The notes under the pieces are model-generated. The model ran no database searches. It was not told the DNA's origin and worked only from the letters and a program-made list of their open reading frames with translations. 64,000 bases of DNA, from NCBI GenBank assembly GCA_014647935.1, contig BMQD01000010.1, forward strand, positions 186,001 through 250,000, read 5' to 3'. Below, in pieces: positions 18,266-26,624 of this stretch. Position 1 is the stretch's first letter, and each line of letters opens with the position of its first letter. The position numbers and the translations under genes are program-made. The DNA comes from Planomonospora parontospora. Its GTDB lineage: Bacteria > Actinomycetota > Actinomycetes > Streptosporangiales > Streptosporangiaceae.

Positions 18266-19414
18266 GTGACGGGCTTCCGCGAGGAGATCCGCGCCTGGCT
18301 GCGGGAGCAGCTGGAAGGCGAGTTCGCCCACGCCCGCGGGCTGGGCGGGCCGGGCCGCGAGCACGAGGGCCACGAGGTACGGCTGGCCTGGGAGCGGCGG
18401 CTCGGCGAGGCCGCGTGGACCTGCCTGGGCTGGCCCCGGAGGTACGGCGGGCGGGACGCGTCCCTGGCCGACCAGGTCGCCTTCCACGAGGAGTACGCGC
18501 GGGCGGACGCCCCGGCCCGGGTCGGGCACATCGGCGAGGGCCTCATCGGCCCCACGATCATCGACTTCGGCACCGAGGAGCAGAGGCGGCGCTTCCTGCC
18601 CCCGATCCGGCGCGGCCGCGAGCTGTGGTGCCAGGGCTACTCCGAGCCCGAGGCGGGCTCCGACCTGGCCGGCGTGCGGACCCGGGCGCGGCAGGAGGGT
18701 GGCGAGTGGGTCCTCACCGGCCAGAAGACCTGGACCTCGCTGGCCCACGTCGCCGACTGGTGTTTCGTCCTGGCTCGGACCGAACCCGGTTCACGGCGGC
18801 ACGCGGGCCTGTCCTACCTGCTGGTCCCGATGGACCAGCCCGGGGTGGAGGTCCGGCCCATCGTCCAGTTGACCGGCACCAGCGAGTTCAACGAGGTCTT
18901 CTTCGACGGGGCCCGCACGGCCGCGGGCAACGTCCTGGGCGCCCCCGGCGAGGGCTGGCGGGTCGCGATGGCCACCCTGGGCTACGAGCGCGGAGCCTCG
19001 ACGCTCGGCCAGCAGATCGGCTTCCAGCGGGAGTTCGACCGCGTCGTGGAGACCGCCCGGCGCACCGGCGCGGCCGAAGACCCGGTGCTGCGCGACCGGC
19101 TGGTCCGGTCGTGGCTGGAGCTGCGCATCATGCGCCTGAACGCGCTGCGCACGATGACCTCCCTGTCGGCCGGGACGCCGGGGCCGGAGGCCTCGATCGC
19201 CAAGCTCTACTGGTCGGAGTGGCACCGGAGGCTGGGCGAGCTGGCGCAGGCCGTGCAGGGCAGGGCGGGGCTGGTCACCGACGGCCCGCCGTACGAGCTG
19301 AACGACCTGCAGCGGCTCTACCTGTTCAGCCGCGCGGACACCATCTACGCGGGTTCCAGCGAGATCCAGCGCAACATCATCGCCGAGCGCACCCTGGGCC
19401 TGCCCAAGGGCTGA
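18266..19414 (+). CDS. Acyl-CoA dehydrogenase (FadE26/28-like half)
   Basis: FAD-dependent acyl-CoA oxidation enzyme, 382 residues, with the complete three-domain layout: N-terminal helices (1-115), beta domain with CQGYSEPEAGSDLAG and TGQKTWTSLAHVADW (about 118-235) and C-terminal helices ending YAGSSEIQRNIIAERTLGLPKG. This form resembles FadE26/FadE28-type subunits, which pair with a shorter FadE27/29-type chain; a candidate chain is at 8803. GGAGGAGGCGAGACGACC precedes the GTG. No acyl-CoA ligase or hydratase lies nearby. Confidence 0.9.
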   Translation: MTGFREEIRAWLREQLEGEFAHARGLGGPGREHEGHEVRLAWERRLGEAAWTCLGWPRRYGGRDASLADQVAFHEEYARADAPARVGHIGEGLIGPTIIDFGTEEQRRRFLPPIRRGRELWCQGYSEPEAGSDLAGVRTRARQEGGEWVLTGQKTWTSLAHVADWCFVLARTEPGSRRHAGLSYLLVPMDQPGVEVRPIVQLTGTSEFNEVFFDGARTAAGNVLGAPGEGWRVAMATLGYERGASTLGQQIGFQREFDRVVETARRTGAAEDPVLRDRLVRSWLELRIMRLNALRTMTSLSAGTPGPEASIAKLYWSEWHRRLGELAQAVQGRAGLVTDGPPYELNDLQRLYLFSRADTIYAGSSEIQRNIIAERTLGLPKG

Positions 19415-19474
19415 GCCCCGGATGCGGCGGCCGTCCGTCTTCCGGTTTCCACGACGGACCGGGATCATTCGATC

Positions 19475-20299
19475 ATGGCGTCCACACCCGGCGAAGCGAT
19501 GGAGACCGGAGGCGGGAGCCCGCCACCCGGTGAAGCGGCGGAGGAGAGCCCGCCCGCCCGGCCCGCCGGTGTCCTCCGGCGCCGCCCGGGGGTCCGGGCG
19601 GGACGCGCCGGGGCCCGGACGGGGCGGGTCGAGGCCTCGACAGGACGGCCGCCGGAGCCGGGACGCGCCGGTACGCGGTGGCTCACCGCGGCGTTCGCGC
19701 TCGTCATGGCCCTCACCTGGGTCGCCCCGCCGTACCCCGCCGAGCAGGCGCTCCATCACTCGCTGACCGCGGTGGCGCTGCTGGCCCTGATCCCGCTCCG
19801 CCGGCACTACGCCCTTCCCCCGGCCTCGCTGGCCGCGGTGCTCGGCTTCCTCGCCCTGCACTCGGTGGCCGCGCGCTGGATGTACTCCTACGTCCCCTAC
19901 GACGAGTGGAGCGCGGCGTTGGCCGGGGTGAGGCTGTCGGACGTCTTCGGCTGGGAGCGCAACCACTTCGACCGCCTGGTGCACCTCTCGTACGGCCTGT
20001 GCGCCGCCCCGGTGCTGGTCCGCTACCTGCGAGACCGGTGGGGCCTGCGCCCTCTCCCGGCCGTCGCGGCGGGCGTCGAGCTCGTCCTGTCGACGAGCGC
20101 GCTCTACGAGCTCCTCGAATGGGCGATAGCCGTCACCACGTCCCCGGAGATCGCCGAGGTCTACAACGGCCAGCAGGGCGACGTCTGGGACGCGCACAAG
20201 GACATCGCCCTGGCCTGCCTGGGCGCGCTGGCGGCCGCCGCTGTCATGCTGCTCCGGAGCCTGCGGGAGGCGGCGGCCGGGTCCGCGTCCCGTTCCTGA
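19475..20299 (+). CDS. DUF2238 (YjdF-type) membrane protein
   Basis: Integral membrane protein of up to 274 residues with about six membrane helices. The DUF2238 signature is near the C-terminus: YELLEWAIAV followed by NGQQGDVWDAHKDIALACLGA; WERNHFDRLVH is also characteristic. The first ~65 residues are low-complexity Gly/Pro/Arg and may be partly untranslated; no strong SD marks the ATG at 19475. The family is widespread and of unknown function. It converges on the DUF1772 gene with 11 bp between stops. Confidence 0.82.
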   Translation: MASTPGEAMETGGGSPPPGEAAEESPPARPAGVLRRRPGVRAGRAGARTGRVEASTGRPPEPGRAGTRWLTAAFALVMALTWVAPPYPAEQALHHSLTAVALLALIPLRRHYALPPASLAAVLGFLALHSVAARWMYSYVPYDEWSAALAGVRLSDVFGWERNHFDRLVHLSYGLCAAPVLVRYLRDRWGLRPLPAVAAGVELVLSTSALYELLEWAIAVTTSPEIAEVYNGQQGDVWDAHKDIALACLGALAAAAVMLLRSLREAAAGSASRS

Positions 20300-20310
20300 C
20301 GCGGCCCCGC

Positions 20311-20913
20311 TCAGCGCGTGCGGGGAAACAGGACCGCCGCGGCGGCCAGCAGAGCGAAGGCGGCGCCCGAGGCGAGGGTGCGGACGGTGTTCCAGGCGTT
20401 CCACTCCGGCTCGTACCGCGCGCGCACGGCGGCCAGGTCCGGGGCCGTCGCGGCGACCGCGGCGAGGTCCTCGTTCAGCGGCACGTTCACCAGCAGGGTC
20501 ACGCCCAGGCCTCCGGCCAGGTAGACCGCGAAGGCCGCCGCCACCAGCCACACCGAGGCCGACCGCCGTCCCGCGGCGGCCAGTGTGGCGGCGAAGGCGA
20601 CCGCGGCGAACACCGGTGCCCCGAAGAAGGAGAGCGCGAACGGGATGTTGCGGACCGTCGCGTTGATCGCCTGCATGCTGAGCACGTAGGTGTCCTCGCC
20701 CACCCCGGCCAGGCCGCGGGTGACCGAGACCTCGTAGGCGTAGAAGAAGCCCGCGATGGCACCCATGGAGAGCAGCGCGACGACCAGGGCCGCGCGCGCC
20801 GCCGCGACGGCCGCACCCATCGGGGCGGCCGTCGAAGGGCCCGTCGAAGGGGCCGTCACAGGGGCCGTCGCAGGGGCGGCCGCAGGGGAGGAAGGAACGG
20901 GGATGGAAGTCAT
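20311..20913 (-). CDS. DUF1772 / anthrone-oxygenase-like membrane protein
   Basis: A 200-residue protein with four membrane helices after a Pro/Ala/Ser-rich start. The blocks GFFYAYEVSVTRGLA, MQAINATVRN and LVNVPLNEDLA are typical of DUF1772 proteins, a group related to fungal anthrone oxygenases. Its bacterial substrates are unknown. It is divergent from a TetR gene; the 87 bp between them have two repeats of an AATCGTACCG motif, so the TetR probably represses it and itself. Confidence 0.85.
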   Translation of the reverse strand: MTSIPVPSSPAAAPATAPVTAPSTGPSTAAPMGAAVAAARAALVVALLSMGAIAGFFYAYEVSVTRGLAGVGEDTYVLSMQAINATVRNIPFALSFFGAPVFAAVAFAATLAAAGRRSASVWLVAAAFAVYLAGGLGVTLLVNVPLNEDLAAVAATAPDLAAVRARYEPEWNAWNTVRTLASGAAFALLAAAAVLFPRTR

Positions 20914-20922
20914 GCGCCCTCA

Positions 20923-20966
20923 TTAATCGTACCGGTAAGTTCGATTAATAATCGTACCGATAGGTA
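20923..20966. promoter_or_regulatory. Tandem TetR operator candidates
   Basis: Two near-identical 19-mers, TTAATCGTACCGGTAAGTT (20923-20941) and ATAATCGTACCGATAGGTA (20948-20966), lie 25 bp apart between the divergent DUF1772 and tetR genes. The first contains the perfect palindrome TACCGGTA and AATCG/CGATT arms; the second has TACC-GATA-GGTA. A spacing of 25 bp would place two dimers on nearly the same face. Confidence 0.65.
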
Positions 20967-21000
20967 CACTTGTCAACGGACACCGGGAGAGGCGGCGGGC

Positions 21001-21648
21001 ATGCAGGGACGACGGGGCCGGCCCCGCGAGGGCGAGAACGAGGCCAGGCGGGCGGCCGTGCTGGACGCCGCCTTCGCCGAGCTGGTCGAACGCGGATACA
21101 CCGGCACCACGATGCTGGCGGTGGCCCGGCGGGCCGGCGCCTCCAAGGAGACGCTCTACAGCTGGTTCGGTGACAAGCGCGGGCTCTTCGCGGCCCTGGT
21201 GCGCCGCCAGTCGGAGCAGGCGAACGCCGCGGTCGCCGAGGCGCTGACCCTGGACCGGCCGCCCCGGGAGGCGCTGACGGCGTTCGCCGTCCGGCTGCTC
21301 CGACTGCTGCTCGGGGAGGCCTCGGTCGCGATCAACCGGGCCGCGGTCGCGGCCCCGGAGCTCGCCGGGGTGCTGCTCGCCGAGGGGCGGCACACCACCG
21401 GCCCGCTCGTCGCGGGCTATCTCGCGGGTCTGGCCGCGCGGGGGGAGATCGCCGCCGGCGATCCGGAGGAGGCTTTCCGGTTGCTGTACGGGCTCGTCGT
21501 CTCGGACGCCCAGATCCGCGTCCTGCTGGGCGAGGCGCCCCCCACCGACCTCGAGGAGCGGGCGCGGCGGGCGGTGGACCGCTTCCTCGCACTGCTCCCG
21601 CCCGCCCCCGTCCGCGACCCGTCCGGGCGCGGCGCCGGGACCCGATGA
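21001..21648 (+). CDS. TetR/AcrR family regulator
   Basis: A 215-residue repressor. The helix-turn-helix is at residues ~15-60 (TTMLAVARRAGASKETLYSWFGDKRGL); residues 75-200 are the ligand-binding helices with a TetR_C type domain. GGGAG precedes the ATG. It is divergent from the DUF1772 membrane gene and flanked by the tandem AATCGTACCG repeats, so autoregulation and control of that gene are likely. The ligand is unknown; lipophilic drugs or aromatic compounds are common for such pairs. Confidence 0.9.
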   Translation: MQGRRGRPREGENEARRAAVLDAAFAELVERGYTGTTMLAVARRAGASKETLYSWFGDKRGLFAALVRRQSEQANAAVAEALTLDRPPREALTAFAVRLLRLLLGEASVAINRAAVAAPELAGVLLAEGRHTTGPLVAGYLAGLAARGEIAAGDPEEAFRLLYGLVVSDAQIRVLLGEAPPTDLEERARRAVDRFLALLPPAPVRDPSGRGAGTR

Positions 21649-21660
21649 ACCGCCGGGGAC

Positions 21661-22605
21661 TCAGCGCCCGGCCGCCCGGCCGCCCGTCCGCACGTAGTCC
21701 ACGGCCAGGGTGCTGTCGAGGTCCGCGGCGGGCCGTCCCGCCTGCGAGCCGACCGCGACGTTGAGGATCAGCCTCGCGGACGACCTGGCCGGCACCCGGT
21801 AGGGGAAGGAGCGCACGAACCGGCCGTCGACGTAGAACCGGGCCCGGCCGGACGGGCCCGTGGTCCAGGTGACCTTGTAGACGTGCCACCGGGTGGCGTC
21901 GACGTCGTACGCGCCGCCGCCGCTGAAGCGGTCGGTGTGGACGTGGTACTCCGGCTTCCAGCGCGCGCCGTTGAGGCCGTTCTCCATCAGGTCGATCTCG
22001 CCGTAGTGCCGCTGCCTGCGCAGGGGGTCGGCGTGCAGCCAGATCGCCGGCCACGCACCGCGCTGCCAGCCGGACACCTTCGCCCTCACCTGCACGCTCC
22101 CGCTCCCGCTCGCGAGCCTGGAGACGAGGCGCGCCGAGGTGTACTTGCGCCGTACGCCGTGGTCACCGGTGTAGGTCTCGCGCCGGGCGTTGATCACGAG
22201 GTGCCCGTCTCCGTCGAGCCGCGCGTTGCGCCCGCCGGAGGTGTAGCACTGCCGTTCGGCCCGGTATCCCCACAGGCACCCGGTCAGCTGCTCCCACCTG
22301 GACGGGTCCGGCTCGCTTCCCTCGGGACCGGAGAACTCGTCCGCGAAGCCGCGGGCCTCGGACGGCCTGGAGAAGCGGGCCGCGGAGGACCGGTGGTCTC
22401 CGCCCTCGGAGGACCGGTGGCCGCGGCCCTCGGGCGGCCCGGGGTCCTGGGCTGCGGAACGCCCGGAGTCGTGGACCGCGGAACGCCCGGAGTCGTGGAC
22501 CGCGGCGGGCCGGGCCCGCGCGGCCGCGACCGCACCGTCTCCGAGCACGACCGCCGTGTTCACCAGCACGACCGCGACGGCCGCGGTCCGGCTTCCGATC
22601 CCCAT
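21661..22605 (-). CDS. Secreted GH16 family glycoside hydrolase
   Basis: Exported beta-glucan-type hydrolase of 314 residues. Residues 1-30 form a signal peptide (GIGSRTAAVAVVLVNTAVVL). Residues ~35-75 are a linker with near-repeats of HDSGRSA. The catalytic domain follows (about 80-310) with the GH16 active site EIDLME, so nucleophile Glu203 and acid/base Glu208, and TSARLVSR and WPAIWL motifs. Polymer specificity (laminarin, lichenin or other) cannot be read. GGGGAGGGG precedes the ATG at 22605. Confidence 0.92.
   Translation of the reverse strand: MGIGSRTAAVAVVLVNTAVVLGDGAVAAARARPAAVHDSGRSAVHDSGRSAAQDPGPPEGRGHRSSEGGDHRSSAARFSRPSEARGFADEFSGPEGSEPDPSRWEQLTGCLWGYRAERQCYTSGGRNARLDGDGHLVINARRETYTGDHGVRRKYTSARLVSRLASGSGSVQVRAKVSGWQRGAWPAIWLHADPLRRQRHYGEIDLMENGLNGARWKPEYHVHTDRFSGGGAYDVDATRWHVYKVTWTTGPSGRARFYVDGRFVRSFPYRVPARSSARLILNVAVGSQAGRPAADLDSTLAVDYVRTGGRAAGR
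22454..22501 (-). repeat. Tandem 24-bp repeat in the GH16 linker
   Basis: Two exact copies of a 24-mer beginning GCGGAACGCCCGGAGTCG (22454-22477 and 22478-22501) lie in frame in the linker of the secreted GH16 protein and encode repeated HDSGRSA units. A third diverged unit follows. In-frame repeat gain changes only linker length. Confidence 0.85.
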
Positions 22606-22875
22606 CGGCCGCGACCCCTCCCCCGAGAGCACCGCCCTCCCGGACACGCCTCGGCGCGGAGCCCGGCTCTTCCCGGCCTCCCGTCCCGCGGCTCCGCTCC
22701 GGGTGGTGAGACGATACAGAGGTCGGTCACTCTGTGTGCTGACGCCCTGACGATAACGCGCGGAGCCGGCTTCGGCGAGGAGCCGCGACGGAGTACCGCG
22801 GTCGGTTGCCGCGTTCCGAAGATGCAACCTCCCGCATCTGGCGGAGGACTCGTCCCCGGACGTAGCGTGCCCGCC

Positions 22876-24174
22876 ATGACCACCGCGGGGCGCTCGGCCC
22901 ACATCCTCGACGTCCTCGTCACCGAGTTCGGCGACTCCATCCGGCGCGACCCCGCCGCCTTCCGGCGCAAGTTCCGCAAGATGGCCGCCTCGCCCTTCGC
23001 GTTCTACCGCGGCAGCGCCTGCCTGTTCTACGCGGACATGACCGGCGGCTTCGCCGACGGGGCGTTCCTGGACGCCCGGACCAGCAGGGTGTGGATCCAC
23101 GGCGACCTGCACGCGGAGAACTTCGGCACCTACATGAACGCCTCCGGCGTCCTGGTCTTCAACGTCAACGACTTCGACGAGGCCTATGTCGGCCCCTATC
23201 TCTGGGACCTCAAGCGGTTCGCGGCCAGCGTCGCGCTCATCGGCTACGCCAAGGCGCTCTCCGACGAGACGATCTCCGAGCTGGTCGCCGGATTCGCCCG
23301 CGCCTACCTGGCCGAGCTGGAGGGCATCGCGCACGGCGGCGACGACGCGATCGGCTCGCTGACGCTGGCGACCACCACCGGGGTGCTCCACCGGGTGCTG
23401 CAGACCGCCCGGCTCAACACCCGGGTGGCCCTGCTCGACCGGGAGACCACGGTCGAGAACTACGACCGCCGCTTCGCCTTCATGGAGGACCGCCTCCCGG
23501 TCGGCGAGGAGACCCGGCGCGCGGTCGAGGCCGCCTTCCAGGACTACCTGACCACGCTCCCCGCCGTCTCCGAGGTGGAGCACCGGATCAAGGACTTCGC
23601 GCTGCGCACCGGCGTCGGCATCGGCTCGGCCGGGCTCCCCTCCTACAACCTGCTGCTGGAGGGCCACACCGAGGCCCTGGAGAACGACGTCATCCTCTAC
23701 ATGAAGCAGGCGCAGGTCCCGGCCGTGGCCCGGCACATCGCCGACGAGAGGGTGCACGGCCACTTCCTGCACCAGGGACACCGCACCGCCGAGTCGCAGC
23801 GGGCCCTGCAGGCCTATGCCGACCCGTGGCTCGGCTACACCGCGCTGGACGGAGTCGGCCAGCTGGTCGCCGAGGTGTCCCCGTACTCCGCCGACCTCGA
23901 CTGGGGCGACGTCAACGAGCCGGACGAGCTCGCCTCGGTGATCGGCGACCTGGGCCGGGCCGTGGCACGCATGCACTCGGTGGCCGACGACGAGTCCAGC
24001 CACGACGTGGTCGACTTCTCCACCGAGGACGCGATCACGGCCGTGATCGGCGGCGACGGGGACGGCTTCACCGAGCTGCTCGTCGGCTTCGCCCACGCCT
24101 ACGGCGCCCGGGCCAGAGCCGACCACCAGCTCTTCGTGGACCTGTTCCGCAACGGCCGCCTGCTGGGCCTCTGA
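22876..24174 (+). CDS. DUF2252 family protein (kinase-like fold)
   Basis: A 432-residue cytoplasmic protein of DUF2252. It has a phosphotransferase-like HGDLHAEN at 75-82, NVNDFDEAYVGPYLWDLKRFAAS shortly after, which would be the metal-binding segment, and MKQAQVPAVA later. The fold is related to aminoglycoside/choline kinases, but no substrate is known for the family. The start ATG at 22876 has no clear SD; an upstream GTG cannot be excluded. The region before it is shared with the divergent GH16 gene. Confidence 0.85.
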   Translation: MTTAGRSAHILDVLVTEFGDSIRRDPAAFRRKFRKMAASPFAFYRGSACLFYADMTGGFADGAFLDARTSRVWIHGDLHAENFGTYMNASGVLVFNVNDFDEAYVGPYLWDLKRFAASVALIGYAKALSDETISELVAGFARAYLAELEGIAHGGDDAIGSLTLATTTGVLHRVLQTARLNTRVALLDRETTVENYDRRFAFMEDRLPVGEETRRAVEAAFQDYLTTLPAVSEVEHRIKDFALRTGVGIGSAGLPSYNLLLEGHTEALENDVILYMKQAQVPAVARHIADERVHGHFLHQGHRTAESQRALQAYADPWLGYTALDGVGQLVAEVSPYSADLDWGDVNEPDELASVIGDLGRAVARMHSVADDESSHDVVDFSTEDAITAVIGGDGDGFTELLVGFAHAYGARARADHQLFVDLFRNGRLLGL

Positions 24175-24216
24175 CCACCGGCCGCGCCCTCCCGCCGCGG
24201 AGGGGACCACACCGGA

Positions 24217-24230
24217 ACCGACCAGTCGGT
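24217..24230. promoter_or_regulatory. Operator-like palindrome ACCGAC-CA-GTCGGT
   Basis: A 14-bp dyad with perfect 6-bp arms lies 39 bp before the SDR start. Its form is typical of TetR-family operators in acyl-CoA and lipid genes. A second dyad, AGAAC (24264-24268) and GTTCT (24277-24281), overlaps the SDR start codon. The matching regulator is not known; no TetR gene is adjacent. Confidence 0.5.
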
Positions 24231-24268
24231 ATGGACGGAACGGCGGGCGTACGGCATGCTTTCAGAAC

Positions 24269-25030
24269 ATGAGTCTGTTCTCGGTGCAAGGCAAGACAGT
24301 CGTGGTCACGGGCGGTTCCCGGGGCATCGGCCGGATGATCGCGGAAGGTTTCACGGAGGCGGGGGCCACGGTCTACATCTCCTCCCGCAAGGCCGCCGAG
24401 GTGGAGAAGACCGCGGCCGAGATCGGATGCGTCGCCGTACCGGCCGACCTGTCCACCCCCGACGGCGTCGCCGCGCTGGTGGAGGCGGTCTCCGCGCGCG
24501 AGGACCGGCTGGACGTGCTGGTCAACAACGCCGGTGCGACCTGGGGAGCGCCGCTGGAGGACTACCCCGAGCACGCCTTCGACAAGCTCTGGGGCGTCAA
24601 CGTCAAGGGCGTGTTCTACCTGACCCAGCGCTTCCTGCCGCTGCTGCGCGCCGCGGCCTCCGCCGAGGACCCGGCCAGAGTGATCAACGTCGGCTCGGTC
24701 GACGGCATCCGGGTGCCCGCGCTGGAGACCTACGCCTACTCCACGACCAAGGCGGCCGTGCACATGCTCACCCGCCATCTGGCCCACCGGCTCGTGCGCG
24801 ACTCGATCACGGTCAACGCGATCGCGCCCGGCCCCTTCGAGTCCAAGATGATGGCCTTCGCCCTCGACGACCCCGACATGCGCCAGGCGATCGCCTCCAG
24901 CGTGCCGATGGGCCGGATCGGCGCGCCCGAGGACGTGGCCGGGACCGCGATCTACCTCTCGTCGCGGGCCGGCGCCTACCTCACCGGCGTGGTGATCCCC
25001 GTGGACGGCGGCATGACCACCCACGGCTGA
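24269..25030 (+). CDS. SDR family oxidoreductase
   Basis: NAD(P)-dependent short-chain dehydrogenase/reductase of 253 residues with a complete classical set: TGGSRGIG at 14-21, NNAG, Ser in NVGSVDG, the YSTTK catalytic Tyr/Lys pair, and a C-terminal GVVIPVDGGM. It resembles RhlG/FabG-like 3-oxoacyl reductases, but the substrate is open. It stands alone, downstream of DUF2252, with a palindromic operator candidate before it and a hairpin after it. Confidence 0.9.
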   Translation: MSLFSVQGKTVVVTGGSRGIGRMIAEGFTEAGATVYISSRKAAEVEKTAAEIGCVAVPADLSTPDGVAALVEAVSAREDRLDVLVNNAGATWGAPLEDYPEHAFDKLWGVNVKGVFYLTQRFLPLLRAAASAEDPARVINVGSVDGIRVPALETYAYSTTKAAVHMLTRHLAHRLVRDSITVNAIAPGPFESKMMAFALDDPDMRQAIASSVPMGRIGAPEDVAGTAIYLSSRAGAYLTGVVIPVDGGMTTHG

Positions 25031-25037
25031 GGCCGCC

Positions 25038-25070
25038 GGGCCCCGCCCGAGCACGGCGTGGGCGGGGTCC
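25038..25070 (+). terminator. Hairpin after the SDR gene
   Basis: GGGCCCCGCCC (25038-25048) pairs with GGGCGGGGTCC (25060-25070) with one mismatch around an 11-base loop, 8 bp past the stop and between two convergent genes. Probably a terminator without T tract. Confidence 0.5.
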
Positions 25071-25093
25071 GCGCGGGCCCGGCGCCGGGTCGC

Positions 25094-25456
25094 TCATGAG
25101 GCGTGAAGCCCCGCCCGGCGGCGGTCGAGCGCCTGGATCCACTTGGCGGCGACGGCGGCGACCTGGACCAGCTCCGTCCGGAGCGCCTCGGGATCGTCCT
25201 CGGCGAACGCCTCCAGGACCTCCTCGATGAGGATGTGCCGCCACGTCAGCGTGCCGCCCGCGAACGCCGCCGCGGTCTCGTCCTTGGCCCGGTCGGCGGC
25301 GGCCGCGCCGTCCGGCCCCGTGCCGTCGGCGATGTCCTGGATCCCCCACCGGACGTCCTGCGCGGCCCGTTCCCCGCCGATCTCGGCGAGCACCCGGGCC
25401 AGCGAGCCCGGCATGCCGAAGTCCCCGTCCGCCGCCGTCATCCGTGCTCCGTCCAT
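25094..25456 (-). CDS. Small MazG-like/phage-type protein of unknown function
   Basis: About 120 residues, soluble and acidic. The C-terminal half (TWRHILIEEVLEAFAEDDPEAL then LVQVAAVAAKWIQALDRR) resembles small all-helical proteins of actinobacteria and phages that are related to MazG-type nucleotide pyrophosphohydrolases: an LIEEVLEA helix followed by ELVQVAAV. The metal-binding ExxE pattern is only partly present, so activity is uncertain. Starts at 25456 or 25441 both have GGAG upstream. It reads with the ATP-grasp gene. Confidence 0.6.
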   Translation of the reverse strand: MDGARMTAADGDFGMPGSLARVLAEIGGERAAQDVRWGIQDIADGTGPDGAAAADRAKDETAAAFAGGTLTWRHILIEEVLEAFAEDDPEALRTELVQVAAVAAKWIQALDRRRAGLHAS

Positions 25457-25536
25457 CGTGTCTCCGTCCACACCGGAGCACGCTACCGCCTCGTCTCGCC
25501 CAGGGCGGGATCGCGCCGCGTCCCGGCCCCGCCCGC

Positions 25537-25560
25537 CGGGCGGGCGGGCGGGCGGGCGGG
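25537..25560. repeat. (CGGG)6 tetranucleotide repeat
   Basis: Six perfect CGGG units between the small MazG-like gene and the ATP-grasp gene. Such tracts slip easily; on single strands they can form G-quadruplex structures. Confidence 0.9.
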
Positions 25561-25601
25561 GCGTCCACGGGTTTTCCGGAGCGGGGCCCGCGGTGCGCCG
25601 G

Positions 25602-26453
25602 TCAGAGCGCCTCGGCGACGGCGCGGGCCAGGTTGCCGGCGGCGTCGGGGGCGTAGCGCAGGAAGAGGTACGGCTCGGCGAGCTCCACCTCGATGAGAGC
25701 CGGGTCCCCGCCCGGGAGCCGGACCAGGTCCACCCGGGCATAGAGCACCCCGGGCGCCCCGGGGGACCCGGCCGCCTCCGCCAGCACCCGCTCGGCGAGG
25801 GCGAGCTGGTCGGGCTCCGGGGTGCGGAGATCCGCCCGGGCGTTGTCGGCGTCCGGCGCGGCGGATCCTCCGGCCAGCATCGGGTTGCGCCGCACGGCGT
25901 GGCTGAACCGGCCGCCGAAGTAGAGCAGGGAGGTCTCCCCCTCGGTCTCGACCATGTCCAGGTAGGGCTGGACCATCGCGGTCCGCCCCTCGGCCGCCAG
26001 GCGGGCCGCGTGGGCCGCCGCCTTGTCCCGGTCGGTGGTCCTGATCGTGTCGCGGGCGCCCGCCGAGATCGCGGGCTTGACCACGTACTCGGCGAGGACG
26101 GGCAGGTCCGGGCTCTCGCCCGGCGCGACCCAGGAGGTGGGGATGACCGGCACCGCCAGGTCCCGCAGGTAGGTCTTGTCGGTGTTGCGCTCCAGCACCG
26201 CCGCCGGGTTGGCCAGCCGCGTCACCGTCTCGACCCGGCGCGCCCAGGCCAGGAACTCCGCGCGCCGGTCCACGTAGTCCCAGGCCGAGCGGACCACCAC
26301 GAGGTCGAAGGCCGCCCAGTCGGCGGCCGGGTCGTCCCAGCGCACGACCGTCCCCGAGATCCCCGCCTCCGCCCACGCGGCGAGAGCGATCTCCTTCTCG
26401 TCGTCGAACCCCTCCGGGTCCGCGTAGGTCACGTACGCCACCGAAGCGCTCAC
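25602..26453 (-). CDS. ATP-grasp domain protein
   Basis: A 283-residue carboxylate-amine/thiol ligase-like protein. The pre-ATP-grasp part (1-95) has VVRSAWDYVDRRAEFL; the ATP-grasp domain (about 95-280) shows RNTDKTYLRDLAVPVIPT, YVVKPAISAGARDT for ATP binding, FGGRFSHAV and the metal site ALIEVELAEPYLFLR. These features match a stand-alone RimK/cyanophycin-like group found in actinobacteria with unknown substrates. The GTG at 26453 has GGAGGG seven bases upstream, better than the ATG at 26468. Confidence 0.85.
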   Translation of the reverse strand: MSASVAYVTYADPEGFDDEKEIALAAWAEAGISGTVVRWDDPAADWAAFDLVVVRSAWDYVDRRAEFLAWARRVETVTRLANPAAVLERNTDKTYLRDLAVPVIPTSWVAPGESPDLPVLAEYVVKPAISAGARDTIRTTDRDKAAAHAARLAAEGRTAMVQPYLDMVETEGETSLLYFGGRFSHAVRRNPMLAGGSAAPDADNARADLRTPEPDQLALAERVLAEAAGSPGAPGVLYARVDLVRLPGGDPALIEVELAEPYLFLRYAPDAAGNLARAVAEAL

Positions 26454-26624
26454 GGGAACACCCTCCATGCCAGGATCGAAACACCAGAAGGGACATTACA
26501 CAGGCCGCTCCTACCACTTCGTTCACCAGGATGGCCTTTACGAAGTATGTCCGATTCGTGGGCCCCGCCGTCCGAGGACGAGGCTGGGCGTTCACACGAA
26601 CAAGCGATTGCGCAAGGGCTCATA

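Noticed and set aside
26601-26624. KstR2 box before the KstR2-like gene
   Set aside because: Only a TTGCGCAA palindrome is present; the AnCAAGnnCTTGnT pattern of KstR2 is not met.
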